Assembly (NCBI GenBank): GCA_015068065.1
Contig: SVLE01000004.1
Location: forward strand, 1 to 62,648
Direction of reading: 5' to 3'
From: Oscillospiraceae bacterium
GTDB lineage: Bacteria > Bacillota > Clostridia > Oscillospirales > Oscillospiraceae
Length of the DNA: 62,648 nt
This document shows positions 34,244 to 43,399 of this stretch, one piece after another; position 1 is the first letter of the stretch; every line of letters starts with the position of its first letter. Position numbers and translations under genes: made by a program. The notes beneath the pieces were generated by a model. It worked only from the letters and a program-made list of their open reading frames with translations. It was not told where the DNA came from and ran no database searches.

Positions 34244-35500
34244 TCATCTGAATGCATCCAGAACGGCTCGGTAGTCCTCTGCCGCCCCCACCTTGCCCAC
34301 GGCGGACAGGGAGGCGCGGCCGAAGTCGAAAACCTGCTGTGCCAGAGCACGCACCCGGTGGGTGGTGACGGCATCGTAAGAGGCGATCACTTCGTCGACA
34401 GAGGCGACGCTGCCCCGCAGGAGCATGGCGGTGCCCATGTGGCTCATACGGGACTGGGTGGACTCCAGACTCATGAGGATGTTGGACTTGGCCTGTTCCC
34501 GGGCCCGGTCCAGCTCCTCCTGCTCCGGACCGTGTTCGGCCAAATCCGCCGCCACACGGCACAGGGTGTCCAGTGCCTGACGCTCCGTGTCCGGGGACAG
34601 GGCGGTGTACAGGCCCAAAAGCCCCGTGTCCTCGTGGTCGGCGATGTAGGAGTATACGGTATAGCACAGGCCGCGCTTCTCCCGCACCTCCTGAAACAGA
34701 CGGGAGGACACGCCGCCGCCCAGAATGGAGGACATCAGGTGCATGGCATAGCGGCCCTCGTCCAGATAGGACAGGGAGGGGAAAGCCACGATGAGGTGGT
34801 TCTGCTCGATGGCCTTGCGCCGGGTGGTAATGGCGCTTTGGTACACCGCAGGGCGGATGGCGGGGGAAGGGGCACCGGACAGAGCGGAAAAGCGGCTTGT
34901 CAACTCATCCACGGCGGCATCGGAAAAGCTTCCCGCCAGCGAGACCACCACACGGTCGGGGCGGTAGTGCTCCCGGCGGTAGGCCCGAAGCCAGTCGCCG
35001 GTCATGGTGTCCAGCGTCTTTTTAGTGCCCAGAATGGGACGGGCGAGGGAGTGGCCCTTGTAGACGGCGGCGGACAACCGCTCCGCCACCAAATCCTCCG
35101 GGGTGTCCTTATACATGCCGATCTCCTCTAAAATGACCCCGCGCTCGGTGTCTACCTCCTCGGGCAGAAAGGAGGAGTGGAAGAGCATATCGCACAACAG
35201 GTCGATGACCTGCTCCAGATGGGTGTCCAGACACCGGGCATAGAAGCAGGTGGACTCCTTGGTGGTGTAGGCGTTCATATGGCCGCCCATGGCGTCGATC
35301 TGCCGGGCCAGCTGGTCGGTGGTGCGGTGCTGTGTACTTTTGAAGGCCATGTGCTCCAGAAAGTGGGCTGCACCGCTCTGGGCGGCGGTCTCGTGCCGGG
35401 AGCCGGTACCCACAAAAATGCCGATGGCGGCGGTGCGCACGGCGGGGACGGGTTGGGTGAGGATACGCACGCCGTTTGGGAGTGTGATGGTGTGGTGCAT
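34244..35500 (-). CDS. M16-family zinc peptidase (processing protease-like)
   Basis: 418 residues, the usual length of bacterial MPP-like proteases. The inverted zinc motif HFLEHMAFK is at residues ~47-55, with the distal Glu in the ERGVILEEIGMYKD segment. GGGVSSRLFQEVREKRGLCYTVYSY marks the second homologous half. Function probably peptide or protein turnover. The ribosome site is weak (GCGAGG). Convergent with gltS and divergent from the HAD phosphatase. Confidence 0.93.
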   Translation of the reverse strand: MHHTITLPNGVRILTQPVPAVRTAAIGIFVGTGSRHETAAQSGAAHFLEHMAFKSTQHRTTDQLARQIDAMGGHMNAYTTKESTCFYARCLDTHLEQVIDLLCDMLFHSSFLPEEVDTERGVILEEIGMYKDTPEDLVAERLSAAVYKGHSLARPILGTKKTLDTMTGDWLRAYRREHYRPDRVVVSLAGSFSDAAVDELTSRFSALSGAPSPAIRPAVYQSAITTRRKAIEQNHLIVAFPSLSYLDEGRYAMHLMSSILGGGVSSRLFQEVREKRGLCYTVYSYIADHEDTGLLGLYTALSPDTERQALDTLCRVAADLAEHGPEQEELDRAREQAKSNILMSLESTQSRMSHMGTAMLLRGSVASVDEVIASYDAVTTHRVRALAQQVFDFGRASLSAVGKVGAAEDYRAVLDAFR

Positions 35501-35645
35501 AGGTCAGCCTCGCTTTTCTTATGGTATCGACATTTTACCACAGGATGAGCCGGGGGACAATCTTTTCGCAGTCTTTACAAAAATTTGCTTTCCCTGTGCG
35601 GTCTGCCGTGGTAGAATGGGAGAAGTGGGAAAGGGAGGTATATAT

Positions 35646-36431
35646 ATGGAAAAACTTTTGGCCAAAAAAGGCTTTATCTGCGATATGGACGGTGTCATCT
35701 ACCACGGCAGTCAGCTTCTGCCCGGCGTACAGGAGTTTGTGGAGTGGATGCACCGGGAGGGCAAGCAGTATCTGTTTCTGACCAACAACAGCGGCAAGAC
35801 GCCCCGGGAACTGCGGGACAAGCTGGCCCGCATGGGCCTTGATGTGGACGAGAGCCACTTTTACACCAGCAGTCTGGCCACCGCCAGCTTTATCGCCAGC
35901 CAGACGCCGGGAGCCAAGGTGTTTGCCATAGGCGACCCCGGCCTGACCCACGCCCTGTATGAAAAGGGGCTGACGCTGGATGACGTGGATCCGGACTATG
36001 TGGTGATCGGAGAGACCTCCTCCTATACCTATGACAACATTTGCAAGGCGGTCAAGCTGGTGGCCAAGGGCGCACGGCTCATCGGTACCAACTACGACCT
36101 GACTGCCCCCATGGACAACGGGGTCATCATCCCTGCCTGCAGGGCACTGGTGGCACCGGTGGAGCTGGCCTCGGGCAAGAATGCCTACTATGTGGGCAAG
36201 CCCAACCCCCTGATGATGCGCACCGGCCTTGATCTGCTGGGCGTGCACTCTCAGGAGGCGGCTATGATCGGCGACCGCATGGACACGGACATTCAGGGCG
36301 GCATCGAGTGCGGCCTTGACACAGTGCTGGTGCTCACCGGCGTGTCCAGCCGGGAGACGGCGGCGTCCTTTCCCTATCGGCCCAGACTCATTCTGGACGG
36401 GGTGGGGGATATCGCGGCGGCGGCACACTAA
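35646..36431 (+). CDS. HAD-IIA family phosphatase (NagD-like)
   Basis: 261 residues. HAD motif I CDMDGVIYHG near residue 12, motif II LTNNSGKTPREL, the C2a cap, motif III lysine in GKPNPLMM and motif IV MIGDRMDTDIQGG. NagD-type enzymes dephosphorylate nucleotides or sugar phosphates; the substrate here is not predictable. The start at 35646 has GGGAGG 8 nt upstream; the longer frame overlaps the M16 gene and is not used. Confidence 0.93.
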   Translation: MEKLLAKKGFICDMDGVIYHGSQLLPGVQEFVEWMHREGKQYLFLTNNSGKTPRELRDKLARMGLDVDESHFYTSSLATASFIASQTPGAKVFAIGDPGLTHALYEKGLTLDDVDPDYVVIGETSSYTYDNICKAVKLVAKGARLIGTNYDLTAPMDNGVIIPACRALVAPVELASGKNAYYVGKPNPLMMRTGLDLLGVHSQEAAMIGDRMDTDIQGGIECGLDTVLVLTGVSSRETAASFPYRPRLILDGVGDIAAAAH

Positions 36432-36443
36432 TAAGAACATAGA

Positions 36444-36475
36444 AAAACCGGAGCGCAGATGCGCTCCGGTTTTTT
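36444..36475. terminator. Bidirectional terminator
   Basis: AAAACCGGAGCGC/GCGCTCCGGTTTT hairpin, loop AGAT, between the HAD gene and the convergent transporter operon. Confidence 0.9.
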
Positions 36476-36482
36476 GTATCAA

Positions 36483-37481
36483 TTACCGCTCCTCGCGGAA
36501 GTAGTTCAGGCCCAGTGCGGCGGGCAGGCCGGAGCCCTCCCTCTTGCGGATGGAGGATGCCACCAGCACGATGGCGGTGATGATAAAGGGCAATGCCTGA
36601 TACAGCTGGGTGGGGACGGCGGCCAGCCAGCCCAGCGTCTCGGGGAAGGCAACGGCCAGACTGGAACCGGACACGCGCAGGGTGTTGAAGAAACCGAACA
36701 CGAAGGTGCCCAGAATGGCCACAACGGGATTCCAGTTGGCGAAGATGACCAGTGCCACGGCGATCCAGCCGTAGCCGTTGATCCAGCAGGCGCTGGAGAA
36801 AGAACCGGACATATTCAGGCCCATATAGTAGCCGCCGATGCCCATAATGCCGCAACCGAGCATGATGTGCAGGTACTTGATGCGCTTGATGTTCAGACCC
36901 ACGCTGTCGGCAGAGCCGGGATTTTCACCCACGGCGCGCAGGTGCAGGCCGGGGGTGGTGCGGTTGAGATAATACCACATGCACAGGGCGATGACGATGC
37001 CCAGATAGACCAGTGCATTGTGGGAGAACAGGCCCTTTCCGATTACGGGCAGGTCGGACAGGAAGGGGATGGGCAGGTCGGCAAAGCCGTTCTTGATGCT
37101 GGAATAGTCGCTCATGGCGGGCCAGCGCACAGCCTTGATGGCATTGCCCACAAAGAAGTATACGCCAAGGCCGAAGGTGGTCAGGGTCAGGCCGGTGATG
37201 TTCTGGTTGGCCTGCAGGCTGACGGTGAGGGCGGCGAAGAGCAGACCCATCAGCGCGCCCATGCCGAAGGCGGTGAGGATGCCTGCCAGCATGCTGTTGG
37301 TGTAACAGCCCACGATGTAGCCGAAAATAGCGCCCACGGCCATGATGCCCTCTACGCCCAGATTCAGACTGCCGGACTTTTCCACCACAATCTCGCCCAC
37401 GGTGCCGTAGAGCAGGGGGATGTTATAGACCACAATGTTGTGGATAAAGGTGGTAATAACGCCCAGTTTATCCATTTCCAT
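36483..37481 (-). CDS. nupQ: Nucleoside ABC transporter permease, NupQ/YufQ-like
   Basis: 332 residues, strongly hydrophobic, BPD_transp_2 type. The conserved segment VEKSGSLNLGVEGIMAVGAIFG lies near the N-terminus, and GENPGSADSVGLNIKRIKYL in the cytoplasmic loop. The start ATG 37481 overlaps the upstream permease stop (TAATG). An out-of-frame longer opening upstream is a shadow of that gene. Last gene of the bmp-nupOPQ-type operon. Confidence 0.92.
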   Translation of the reverse strand: MEMDKLGVITTFIHNIVVYNIPLLYGTVGEIVVEKSGSLNLGVEGIMAVGAIFGYIVGCYTNSMLAGILTAFGMGALMGLLFAALTVSLQANQNITGLTLTTFGLGVYFFVGNAIKAVRWPAMSDYSSIKNGFADLPIPFLSDLPVIGKGLFSHNALVYLGIVIALCMWYYLNRTTPGLHLRAVGENPGSADSVGLNIKRIKYLHIMLGCGIMGIGGYYMGLNMSGSFSSACWINGYGWIAVALVIFANWNPVVAILGTFVFGFFNTLRVSGSSLAVAFPETLGWLAAVPTQLYQALPFIITAIVLVASSIRKREGSGLPAALGLNYFREER

Positions 37482-38584
37482 TACTTTTTGCCCCCTTTCT
37501 GAGTGCGCACGATGCGGAAGCGGATGAAGAAGTCCGCGGTGAGGACAAGGAACAGGATCACGCCCTGAAGCATGTTGGCGAAGCTGGAGTCCACCCTGGA
37601 GAAGGTGGCGGCGGCGGCCACGGAGCCGTAGTGAAGCATGGAGATCAGGGCGGACACCACAAAGATGACAGCGGTGTTCAACTGGGACAGCCACGCCACG
37701 ATGATGCCCGTCCAGCCCACATCGTCCGTAATGGCGGTGGACAGCACGCCGGCGGTGCCCACCTTGAATGCGGCGGCAAGGCCGATGAGGCAGGCGGACA
37801 GGAACACGGTGCGAAGGACGATGGCGTTTACCTTCATGCCCGCATAGTGGGCGGTGCCCGCGCTGTCACCCACCACGCTGATTTCATAGCCGTGCTTGGT
37901 GTACTTCAGGTAGACGTAGACCAGCGCGCCCACAGCAAAGGTGAGGATGACACAGATATTCAGACCGAACTTGCCGAACATGATGCGGGGGAAGGAGGCG
38001 AACTCGGCAAAGCTCTGGAACACGGGGCGGGCGGACTGCTCCTGCAGGAAGAAATTCCAGTCGGCCTTTCGGTCGCCGAAGAACATCAGAAGGTACAAGG
38101 CCACGTAGTTGAGCATCAGGGTCATCAGCGTTTCGTTGGTGCCGAATCTGACCTTGAGGGCGGCCACGAACACGCCGTACAGACCGGCGGCCAGCATGGC
38201 GGCAAGGCACATGAGGATCAGGGTGACGGCACCGGGCAGGGCGGGGCCCAGCTTCAGAGCCACCGCGGCGGCGGCAATGGAGCCCAGAATGAACTGACCC
38301 TCGCCGCCGATGTTCCAGAAGCGCATTTTAAAGGCCAGAGACAGGGCCACGGAAGTCAGAGCCAGAGGGACGAAGACCTTCAGATAGTTTTCGAAGGCCT
38401 TATAGGCGATCTTATTGCCCACCATTCCCATGGTGAACATGCGGCTGTAGTAGGCCAGAGGGTTGACGCCCATGGCCAGCAGGAGCAGACCGCCCACCAC
38501 AAGGGCGGCCAGCACGGCCAGCAGATAGAAACAGGCCTTTTTCCACAGGGGGCAGGCGTCACGCTTTACGATGTGAAATCCCAT
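37481..38584 (-). CDS. nupP: Nucleoside ABC transporter permease, NupP/YufP-like
   Basis: 367 residues with about ten membrane helices. The signature NIGGEGQFILGSIAAA is near residue 92 and GDSAGTAHYAGMKVNAIVLR in the large loop, both typical of BMP-type permeases. It forms the membrane pore with NupQ. Starts two bases after the ATPase stop. Confidence 0.93.
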   Translation of the reverse strand: MGFHIVKRDACPLWKKACFYLLAVLAALVVGGLLLLAMGVNPLAYYSRMFTMGMVGNKIAYKAFENYLKVFVPLALTSVALSLAFKMRFWNIGGEGQFILGSIAAAAVALKLGPALPGAVTLILMCLAAMLAAGLYGVFVAALKVRFGTNETLMTLMLNYVALYLLMFFGDRKADWNFFLQEQSARPVFQSFAEFASFPRIMFGKFGLNICVILTFAVGALVYVYLKYTKHGYEISVVGDSAGTAHYAGMKVNAIVLRTVFLSACLIGLAAAFKVGTAGVLSTAITDDVGWTGIIVAWLSQLNTAVIFVVSALISMLHYGSVAAAATFSRVDSSFANMLQGVILFLVLTADFFIRFRIVRTQKGGKK

Positions 38585-38585
38585 A

Positions 38586-40196
38586 TCAGTTTTCCCCCTC
38601 CTCCCGGGCCGATTCCAGCTGTTCCGGGGTAATGTTGGTGTCCCGGGCGATGCCGGCGGGCTTGTCCTCGTACTTGTCCGTCAGGTCGAGAGCGCCGGTC
38701 ATCATCAGGCCCAGCTCTTCCTTGGTGGTCTTGTGGGCGTGGACCACGCCCATGAGCCGGCCGTGGCACAGGACCAAGATCTTGTCACACAGGGCCAGCA
38801 TCACGTCCAGATCCTCGCCCACGAAGAGGATGCCCACGCTGTCCTGCTTCTGCTGATTGAGAATGTCATAGATGGCGTAGGAGGAGTTGATGTCAAGGCC
38901 ACGCACGGGGTAGGCGGTGACGATGACGTTGGGGCCGGCCTTGATCTCACGGCCCAGAAGAACCTTCTGCACGTTGCCGCCGGACAGACGGCGCACGGGG
39001 GTCTCGGTGGAGGGGGTGACAACCTCCAGCTCCTCAATGACCCGTTGGGCGTCGGCACGGCCGGACTTGCGGTCCACGAAGGGGCCTTTTGCATCGGCGT
39101 AGTTTTTCAAGATCATGTTGTCCGTAATGGACAGGGAGGGGGCAAGGCCCATACCCAGACGGTCCTCCGGGATGAAGGACATGGAGATGCCCTTTTCCAG
39201 AATAGCCTTGGGGGGCAGGCCCACGATATTGTCTCCCTTATGGATCATCAGGCCGGACTGGATGGGACGCAGGCCGGCGATGGCCTCGCACAGCTCCTTC
39301 TGCCCGCATCCGGCGATACCGGCCACGCCCAGAATTTCACCGCCGCGGATATAGAAACTGACCTTGTCGATGGCGGTGGCGCCCTCGTCATTCTTGATGG
39401 TCAGATCACGGATCTCCAGCAGGGGGTGGGTCTTTTCTACCACGGGCCGGGCGATGTTCAGGTCGATCTTGCGGCCCACCATCCACTCGGTCAGCTCCTG
39501 CTCGTTGGTTTCGGCGGTGTTGACGGTGGTAATATATTCGCCCTTGCGCAGGATGGCCACCCGGTCGGAGATGTCCATCACCTCGTTGAGTTTGTGGGTG
39601 ATGATGATGATGGAGTGGCCCTCCTCCTTCATGCGGCGCAGGACGGCGAAGAGCTTTTCGATCTCCTGCACGGTGAGTACAGCGGTAGGCTCGTCCAGAA
39701 TGATAATCTTGGCGCCGTAGTAGAGCACCTTGATGATCTCCAACGTCTGCTTTTCCGACACGGCCATGTTGCGAACCTTTTTCTTCGGGTCGATGTCAAA
39801 GCCGAACTTTTTGGCCATGGCCTCGATCTCGCCAAAACGGCCGGACTTCAGGGAAAAGCCAGACTTTTCCCGGCCCATCCAGATGTTGTCGGCGGCGGAG
39901 AACACGTCCACCAGCTTGAAGTGCTGGTGCACCATGCCGATGCCCAGTTTTTTGGAGTCCTCGGGAGAGGTGATGGAGACGGGCTTGCCGTCCATGAGGA
40001 TCTCGCCCGCGTCCGGGGCGTAGATGCCAGAGAGCATGTTCATCAGCGTGGTCTTGCCTGAGCCATTTTCGCCCAGCAGGGCAAGAATTTCGCCCTGACG
40101 CAGGTTCAGGTTGATGTTGTTGTTGGCCACCACACTGCCAAAGGTCTTGGTGATGCCGCGCATCTCAATGGCGTACTGTTCCGGCACATGGATCAC
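38586..40196 (-). CDS. nupO: Nucleoside ABC transporter ATPase with two ABC domains, NupO/YufO-like
   Basis: 536 residues with two ABC cassettes. The first has Walker A LGENGSGKTT and Walker B IIILDEPTAVLT; its signature is changed to MAVSEKQTLEI. The second has a degenerate Walker A (GIAGCGQKEL) with signature RRLSGGNVQK and NVIVTAYPVRGLD at the Walker B position. This asymmetry is normal for the family. Energises uptake of purine/pyrimidine nucleosides with the BMP lipoprotein at 40336. Confidence 0.94.
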   Translation of the reverse strand: MIHVPEQYAIEMRGITKTFGSVVANNNINLNLRQGEILALLGENGSGKTTLMNMLSGIYAPDAGEILMDGKPVSITSPEDSKKLGIGMVHQHFKLVDVFSAADNIWMGREKSGFSLKSGRFGEIEAMAKKFGFDIDPKKKVRNMAVSEKQTLEIIKVLYYGAKIIILDEPTAVLTVQEIEKLFAVLRRMKEEGHSIIIITHKLNEVMDISDRVAILRKGEYITTVNTAETNEQELTEWMVGRKIDLNIARPVVEKTHPLLEIRDLTIKNDEGATAIDKVSFYIRGGEILGVAGIAGCGQKELCEAIAGLRPIQSGLMIHKGDNIVGLPPKAILEKGISMSFIPEDRLGMGLAPSLSITDNMILKNYADAKGPFVDRKSGRADAQRVIEELEVVTPSTETPVRRLSGGNVQKVLLGREIKAGPNVIVTAYPVRGLDINSSYAIYDILNQQKQDSVGILFVGEDLDVMLALCDKILVLCHGRLMGVVHAHKTTKEELGLMMTGALDLTDKYEDKPAGIARDTNITPEQLESAREEGEN

Positions 40197-40266
40197 ATCC
40201 TTTTCGCAAGATGGGATAAAAGATACGAGATAGAAGACAAGGGGCTTGTCCGCTATCTCCTGTCTC

Positions 40267-40310
40267 TTATAGGAAACCCCGGGCCGGCCGCGAGGGTCGG
40301 CCCGGGGTCA
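40267..40310 (-). terminator. GC-rich hairpin between bmp and nupO, possible attenuator
   Basis: ACCCCGGGCCG/CGGCCCGGGGT arms with a weak T tail on the minus strand. It lies between the binding-protein gene and the ATPase, where partial termination or mRNA protection commonly raises binding-protein levels. Confidence 0.55.
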
Positions 40311-40335
40311 CGGGTCTTATAGGGGGGAGTGTAAA

Positions 40336-41550
40336 TTACACTTCCTCAACGCCGGCCACCAGATAGTTCATGGTGCCGGTGATCACGCCGTCCTCAACGG
40401 AGGGGCCGCCGGCGGCAACGATCTCGTTGCCGGCGTTGTCCACCAGAGCGGCGTCGGCAGAGGTGACGGTGCCGTCAGCAGCGATGGACAGCTTCACGCC
40501 GGAGAACACGTCCCACTCGCCGTCAACGATCATCTTCTTGACGGTCTCGATGGCCTTGTCGGTGTTGGCAGCGCAGTTCTCCGTCAGGGGGGAGGCGTCA
40601 ACGAAGCCTTCCTTCAGGCCGCCGTAGTAAGCGGAGCCACCCATCTTCTCAACGAACTTGGAGGCATCGCCGGCGCAGTCGATAGCAGCCTGCATGGCGG
40701 TGGCGTAGTACACGTTCCAGTTCCAGATGGCGGCGGTCAGGTGAGCGGCGGGAGCGTCAGCGGTCATGTCGGAGTTGTAGCCGCAGCCGAACACGCCGGC
40801 GTTCTGAGCGGCGATCTGGGGCTGAGCGGAGTCACAGTGCTGGGAGATGACGCCGCAGTTGAAGGTATTGATCAGCTCCTCGGCATAGGCCTTCTCGTTG
40901 ACCTCGTCGGCCCAGGCGCCCAGGTTCTTCACGTAGACCTTGGCATCGGGGTTGGCGGCCTGCACGCCCAGGGCGAAGCCGTTGATGCCGGAGGCGGTCT
41001 CAGCGTAAGCGGTGGTGTAAGCGGCCACGTAGCCCACGTTGTTGTTGCCGGTCTCCAGGCTCTTCAGACCGGCGGCAATACCGGCCAGGTAGCGGGCCTG
41101 ATAGGCGCGGCCGAAGTAGTTGTTGAAGTTGGTGTCGTTGCTCAGGTAGCCGGTGCCGTGGGAGAAGATGACATCGGGATAGGTCTCGGCAGCCTCGGAC
41201 ATGGCGTCGATGTAGCCGAAGGAGATGCCGAAGATGATGTCGGCGCCCTGACCAACCAGGGTGTCAACGGCGGCCAGAACCTGCTGCTTGTCCTCGGGAA
41301 CCTCGTCCACGATGACCAGCTGCTTCTCGGGATCCAGACCCAGATCCTTCATGCCGCCTACGATGCCGCTGTGATGGGCAAAGGTGTAGCCGGCGGTGTC
41401 GTTCTTGCTGTTGATGTAGATGGCACCGACGGTCAGTTCGTCGGTCTGCTCACCGGAAGCGGAGCCGCTGGAGGCAGTGCCGGCGTCGCCGCAGGCGGCC
41501 AGGGACAGGGTCATGGCCAGAGCCATGATCAGCGCGAGAAACTTCTTCAT
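40336..41550 (-). CDS. BMP-family nucleoside-binding lipoprotein
   Basis: 404 residues. Lipoprotein signal peptide MKKFLALIMALAMTLSLAAC, followed by a low-complexity Ser/Gly linker and a PBP1_BMP fold (TVGAIYINSKNDTAGYTFAH; IIFGISFGYIDAMSEAAETYPDVIFSHGTGY; NNFNNYFGRAYQARYLAGIAAG split here for length: NYFGRAYQARYLAG; VISQHCDSAQPQ). It captures purine nucleosides for the NupOPQ permease. First gene of the operon; xpt lies upstream, suggesting purine salvage. Confidence 0.94.
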   Translation of the reverse strand: MKKFLALIMALAMTLSLAACGDAGTASSGSASGEQTDELTVGAIYINSKNDTAGYTFAHHSGIVGGMKDLGLDPEKQLVIVDEVPEDKQQVLAAVDTLVGQGADIIFGISFGYIDAMSEAAETYPDVIFSHGTGYLSNDTNFNNYFGRAYQARYLAGIAAGLKSLETGNNNVGYVAAYTTAYAETASGINGFALGVQAANPDAKVYVKNLGAWADEVNEKAYAEELINTFNCGVISQHCDSAQPQIAAQNAGVFGCGYNSDMTADAPAAHLTAAIWNWNVYYATAMQAAIDCAGDASKFVEKMGGSAYYGGLKEGFVDASPLTENCAANTDKAIETVKKMIVDGEWDVFSGVKLSIAADGTVTSADAALVDNAGNEIVAAGGPSVEDGVITGTMNYLVAGVEEV

Positions 41551-41614
41551 GTTGGGATTTCCTCCTTAAGTGATTTGTTTCGTCTTATTTATTAAAAACG
41601 GTCTGCGACCGCCT

Positions 41615-42190
41615 TTAATCCACAAAAGTGATGCCGTCCGTCTCGCTCATGGCGGAAACCCGGGCCAGAGACTCTACCCGCATGCCCTCGGCGCGCAGGT
41701 TGTCCCCGCCGGGCTGGAAGGCCTTTTCGATGACGATGCCCGCACCCACAAGCTGTGCGCCGGAGTCGGACACCAGCTTGGCAAGGCCGCGCAGAGCTTC
41801 GCCGTTGGCGAGAAAATCGTCGATGAGAAGGATCTTGTCGCCGGGGTTGAGGTATTCCTTGGATACCACCACATCGTACACCTTGCCGTGGGTGAAGGAC
41901 TCCACCTTGGCGGTGTAGACATCATTGGAGATATTCCGGGACTGGGACTTTTTGGCGAAGACCACAGGGCAGTGGAAGTGCCGGGCGGCAAGGCAGGCGA
42001 TGCCGATACCAGAGGCCTCGATGGTGAGGATTTTGTTGATTTCACAGTCTGCGAAGCGACGCTTGAATTCCGCGCCAATGGCGTCGAACAAATCCACGTC
42101 CATCTGGTGGTTGAGGAAGCTGTCCACCTTGAGCACCTCGGTGCCGCGGATCTTGCCGTCTTTGCGGATGCGGTCTTTCAGCAGTTCCAT
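41615..42190 (-). CDS. xpt: Xanthine phosphoribosyltransferase
   Basis: 191 residues. Converts xanthine and PRPP to XMP. Xpt signatures MELLKDRIRKDGKI, KVDSFLNHQMD, ILTIEASGIGIACLAA, AKKSQSRNI and the PRPP loop ILLIDDFLANGEALRGL are clear. No purine riboswitch is recognisable in the 94 bp upstream. Same strand as the nucleoside transporter, 64 bp before the BMP gene. Confidence 0.96.
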   Translation of the reverse strand: MELLKDRIRKDGKIRGTEVLKVDSFLNHQMDVDLFDAIGAEFKRRFADCEINKILTIEASGIGIACLAARHFHCPVVFAKKSQSRNISNDVYTAKVESFTHGKVYDVVVSKEYLNPGDKILLIDDFLANGEALRGLAKLVSDSGAQLVGAGIVIEKAFQPGGDNLRAEGMRVESLARVSAMSETDGITFVD

Positions 42191-42283
42191 CTGATCGTCC
42201 CCGTTTCACTGAAAAAATACACATCTATTCTACTCCAAAATACGATGGACTGCAACGGATTTCGAAAAATTTTGCCGCAAATT

Positions 42284-42493
42284 TCAGGACAATGTCTTTT
42301 TCTTCAGGGGGGTGCGCAGACCGTTGGGGTGCTGGATGACCGTGTTGTCCAGCTGGGCGCGCAGATTGCCGGTGACGGACTGGATATATTCCTTGCGCAG
42401 GGCGTCCCGCTCTGCGGTCTCCTCCGGGGTCAGACCCTCAGTTTTGGCCTTGCGGGCCAGTGCATTGATGCGGTCGATTTTTTCCTGTGTCAT
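42284..42493 (-). CDS. DUF896 (YnzC-family) small protein
   Basis: 69 residues: MTQEKIDRINALARKAKTEG with the family core LTPEETAERDALRKEYI and LRAQLDNTVI. DUF896 proteins are small helical Firmicute proteins; B. subtilis YnzC is linked to SOS but the function is not settled. Start has AAGGAG upstream. It lies 11 bp after the S4 protein gene. Confidence 0.92.
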   Translation of the reverse strand: MTQEKIDRINALARKAKTEGLTPEETAERDALRKEYIQSVTGNLRAQLDNTVIQHPNGLRTPLKKKTLS

Positions 42494-42504
42494 AGAGATT
42501 CTCC

Positions 42505-43302
42505 TTAAATATAACGTTCCAGCACCAGCATGATACGGCCCTTGCGGGACTGGCCCAGAACTTCTTTTACCACGCATTTGCCAAGACCGCGGCAGGTGAG
42601 CACGTCTCCTTCGTTCACGGTCTTGTCCCCTTTGAGGCACTCACGATGATTGACCATGACCCGACCGGCGGAAATGAGGTCGGTGGCCTTGCCACGGCTG
42701 ATGGAAAAGCCGCTTGCAAGCACCGCGTCCAGCCGCAGGGTGGCCACTGTGTCCCGGATGGTGCGCACCTCCGGAGGCTTGACTTCCAATTGGGACAGGG
42801 AGACCTGCTGTAATTTTACTTTCCAGCGGCCCACGCTCTCCCACTGAGACAGGAGGATGGGGACGGCATCAGCAAGGCACAGTACGTCACAGAAGCCCTC
42901 GCCGAACAGGATGTCGCCCAGCTTTTCCCGGGTAATGCCAAGACCCATAAGGGCACCCAGTACGTCGCGGTGGGAGGGGTCGGCGTCCTTTGGGAAGGCG
43001 GCGCGTACAGCAGTCAGGGTGTCCTCCGGGGTGGCCAGCCAGTCTTCCTGCTCCTGCCAGTCGGGGAGAAAGACGCACAGCTGCCGTTCCGCACCCTCGA
43101 AGCCGCCGAAAAAGAAGTGGCGGGGATGGCCGGCGGCGTTGAGCAGGTCGGCGACACAGGCTTGCTCCGCGGGGGAGAGGAAGGGCGTATGGGCGGGAAC
43201 AGAGCGGTTTTGGGCCAGCTCCACCTTGTCCAGCACCCGGGCCAAAAGCATCCGCTCCTCGCCACTGCGGGCGCACTTGTTCAAAAGTTCCGTCTTGGTC
43301 AT
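42505..43302 (-). CDS. YlmH-type RNA-binding protein with S4 domain
   Basis: 265 residues. N-terminal YlmH-like region (LSPAEQACVADLLNAAGHPRHFFFGGFEGAERQ, quoted in part: HFFFGGFEGAERQ; DVLGALMGLGITREKLGDI) and a C-terminal S4 domain (VATLRLDAVLASGFSISRGKA, ISAGRVMVNHREC). YlmH has been tied to division genes and to ribosome rescue in Firmicutes. Strong AAGGGGG site. Coupled with DUF896. Confidence 0.9.
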   Translation of the reverse strand: MTKTELLNKCARSGEERMLLARVLDKVELAQNRSVPAHTPFLSPAEQACVADLLNAAGHPRHFFFGGFEGAERQLCVFLPDWQEQEDWLATPEDTLTAVRAAFPKDADPSHRDVLGALMGLGITREKLGDILFGEGFCDVLCLADAVPILLSQWESVGRWKVKLQQVSLSQLEVKPPEVRTIRDTVATLRLDAVLASGFSISRGKATDLISAGRVMVNHRECLKGDKTVNEGDVLTCRGLGKCVVKEVLGQSRKGRIMLVLERYI

Positions 43303-43364
43303 GGTCTGCCCCCTTTTTATGGGTTTAGTATACCCATGTGGAGCGGGAAAGTCAATGAAAGGAA

Positions 43365-43396
43365 AAGGGCGCGCTGCTTTGCAGCGCGCCCTTGCA
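43365..43396 (-). terminator. Terminator after DUF1846 gene
   Basis: AAGGGCGCGCTGC/GCAGCGCGCCCTT hairpin directly behind the DUF1846 stop codon (43400). Confidence 0.85.
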
Positions 43397-43399
43397 GAA

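Noticed and set aside
38733-40061. 442-codon plus-strand frame opposite nupO
   Set aside because: Antisense shadow; the minus strand is a full two-cassette ABC ATPase.
42191-42283. Possible purine riboswitch before xpt
   Set aside because: No conserved purine aptamer loops could be found in the short leader.
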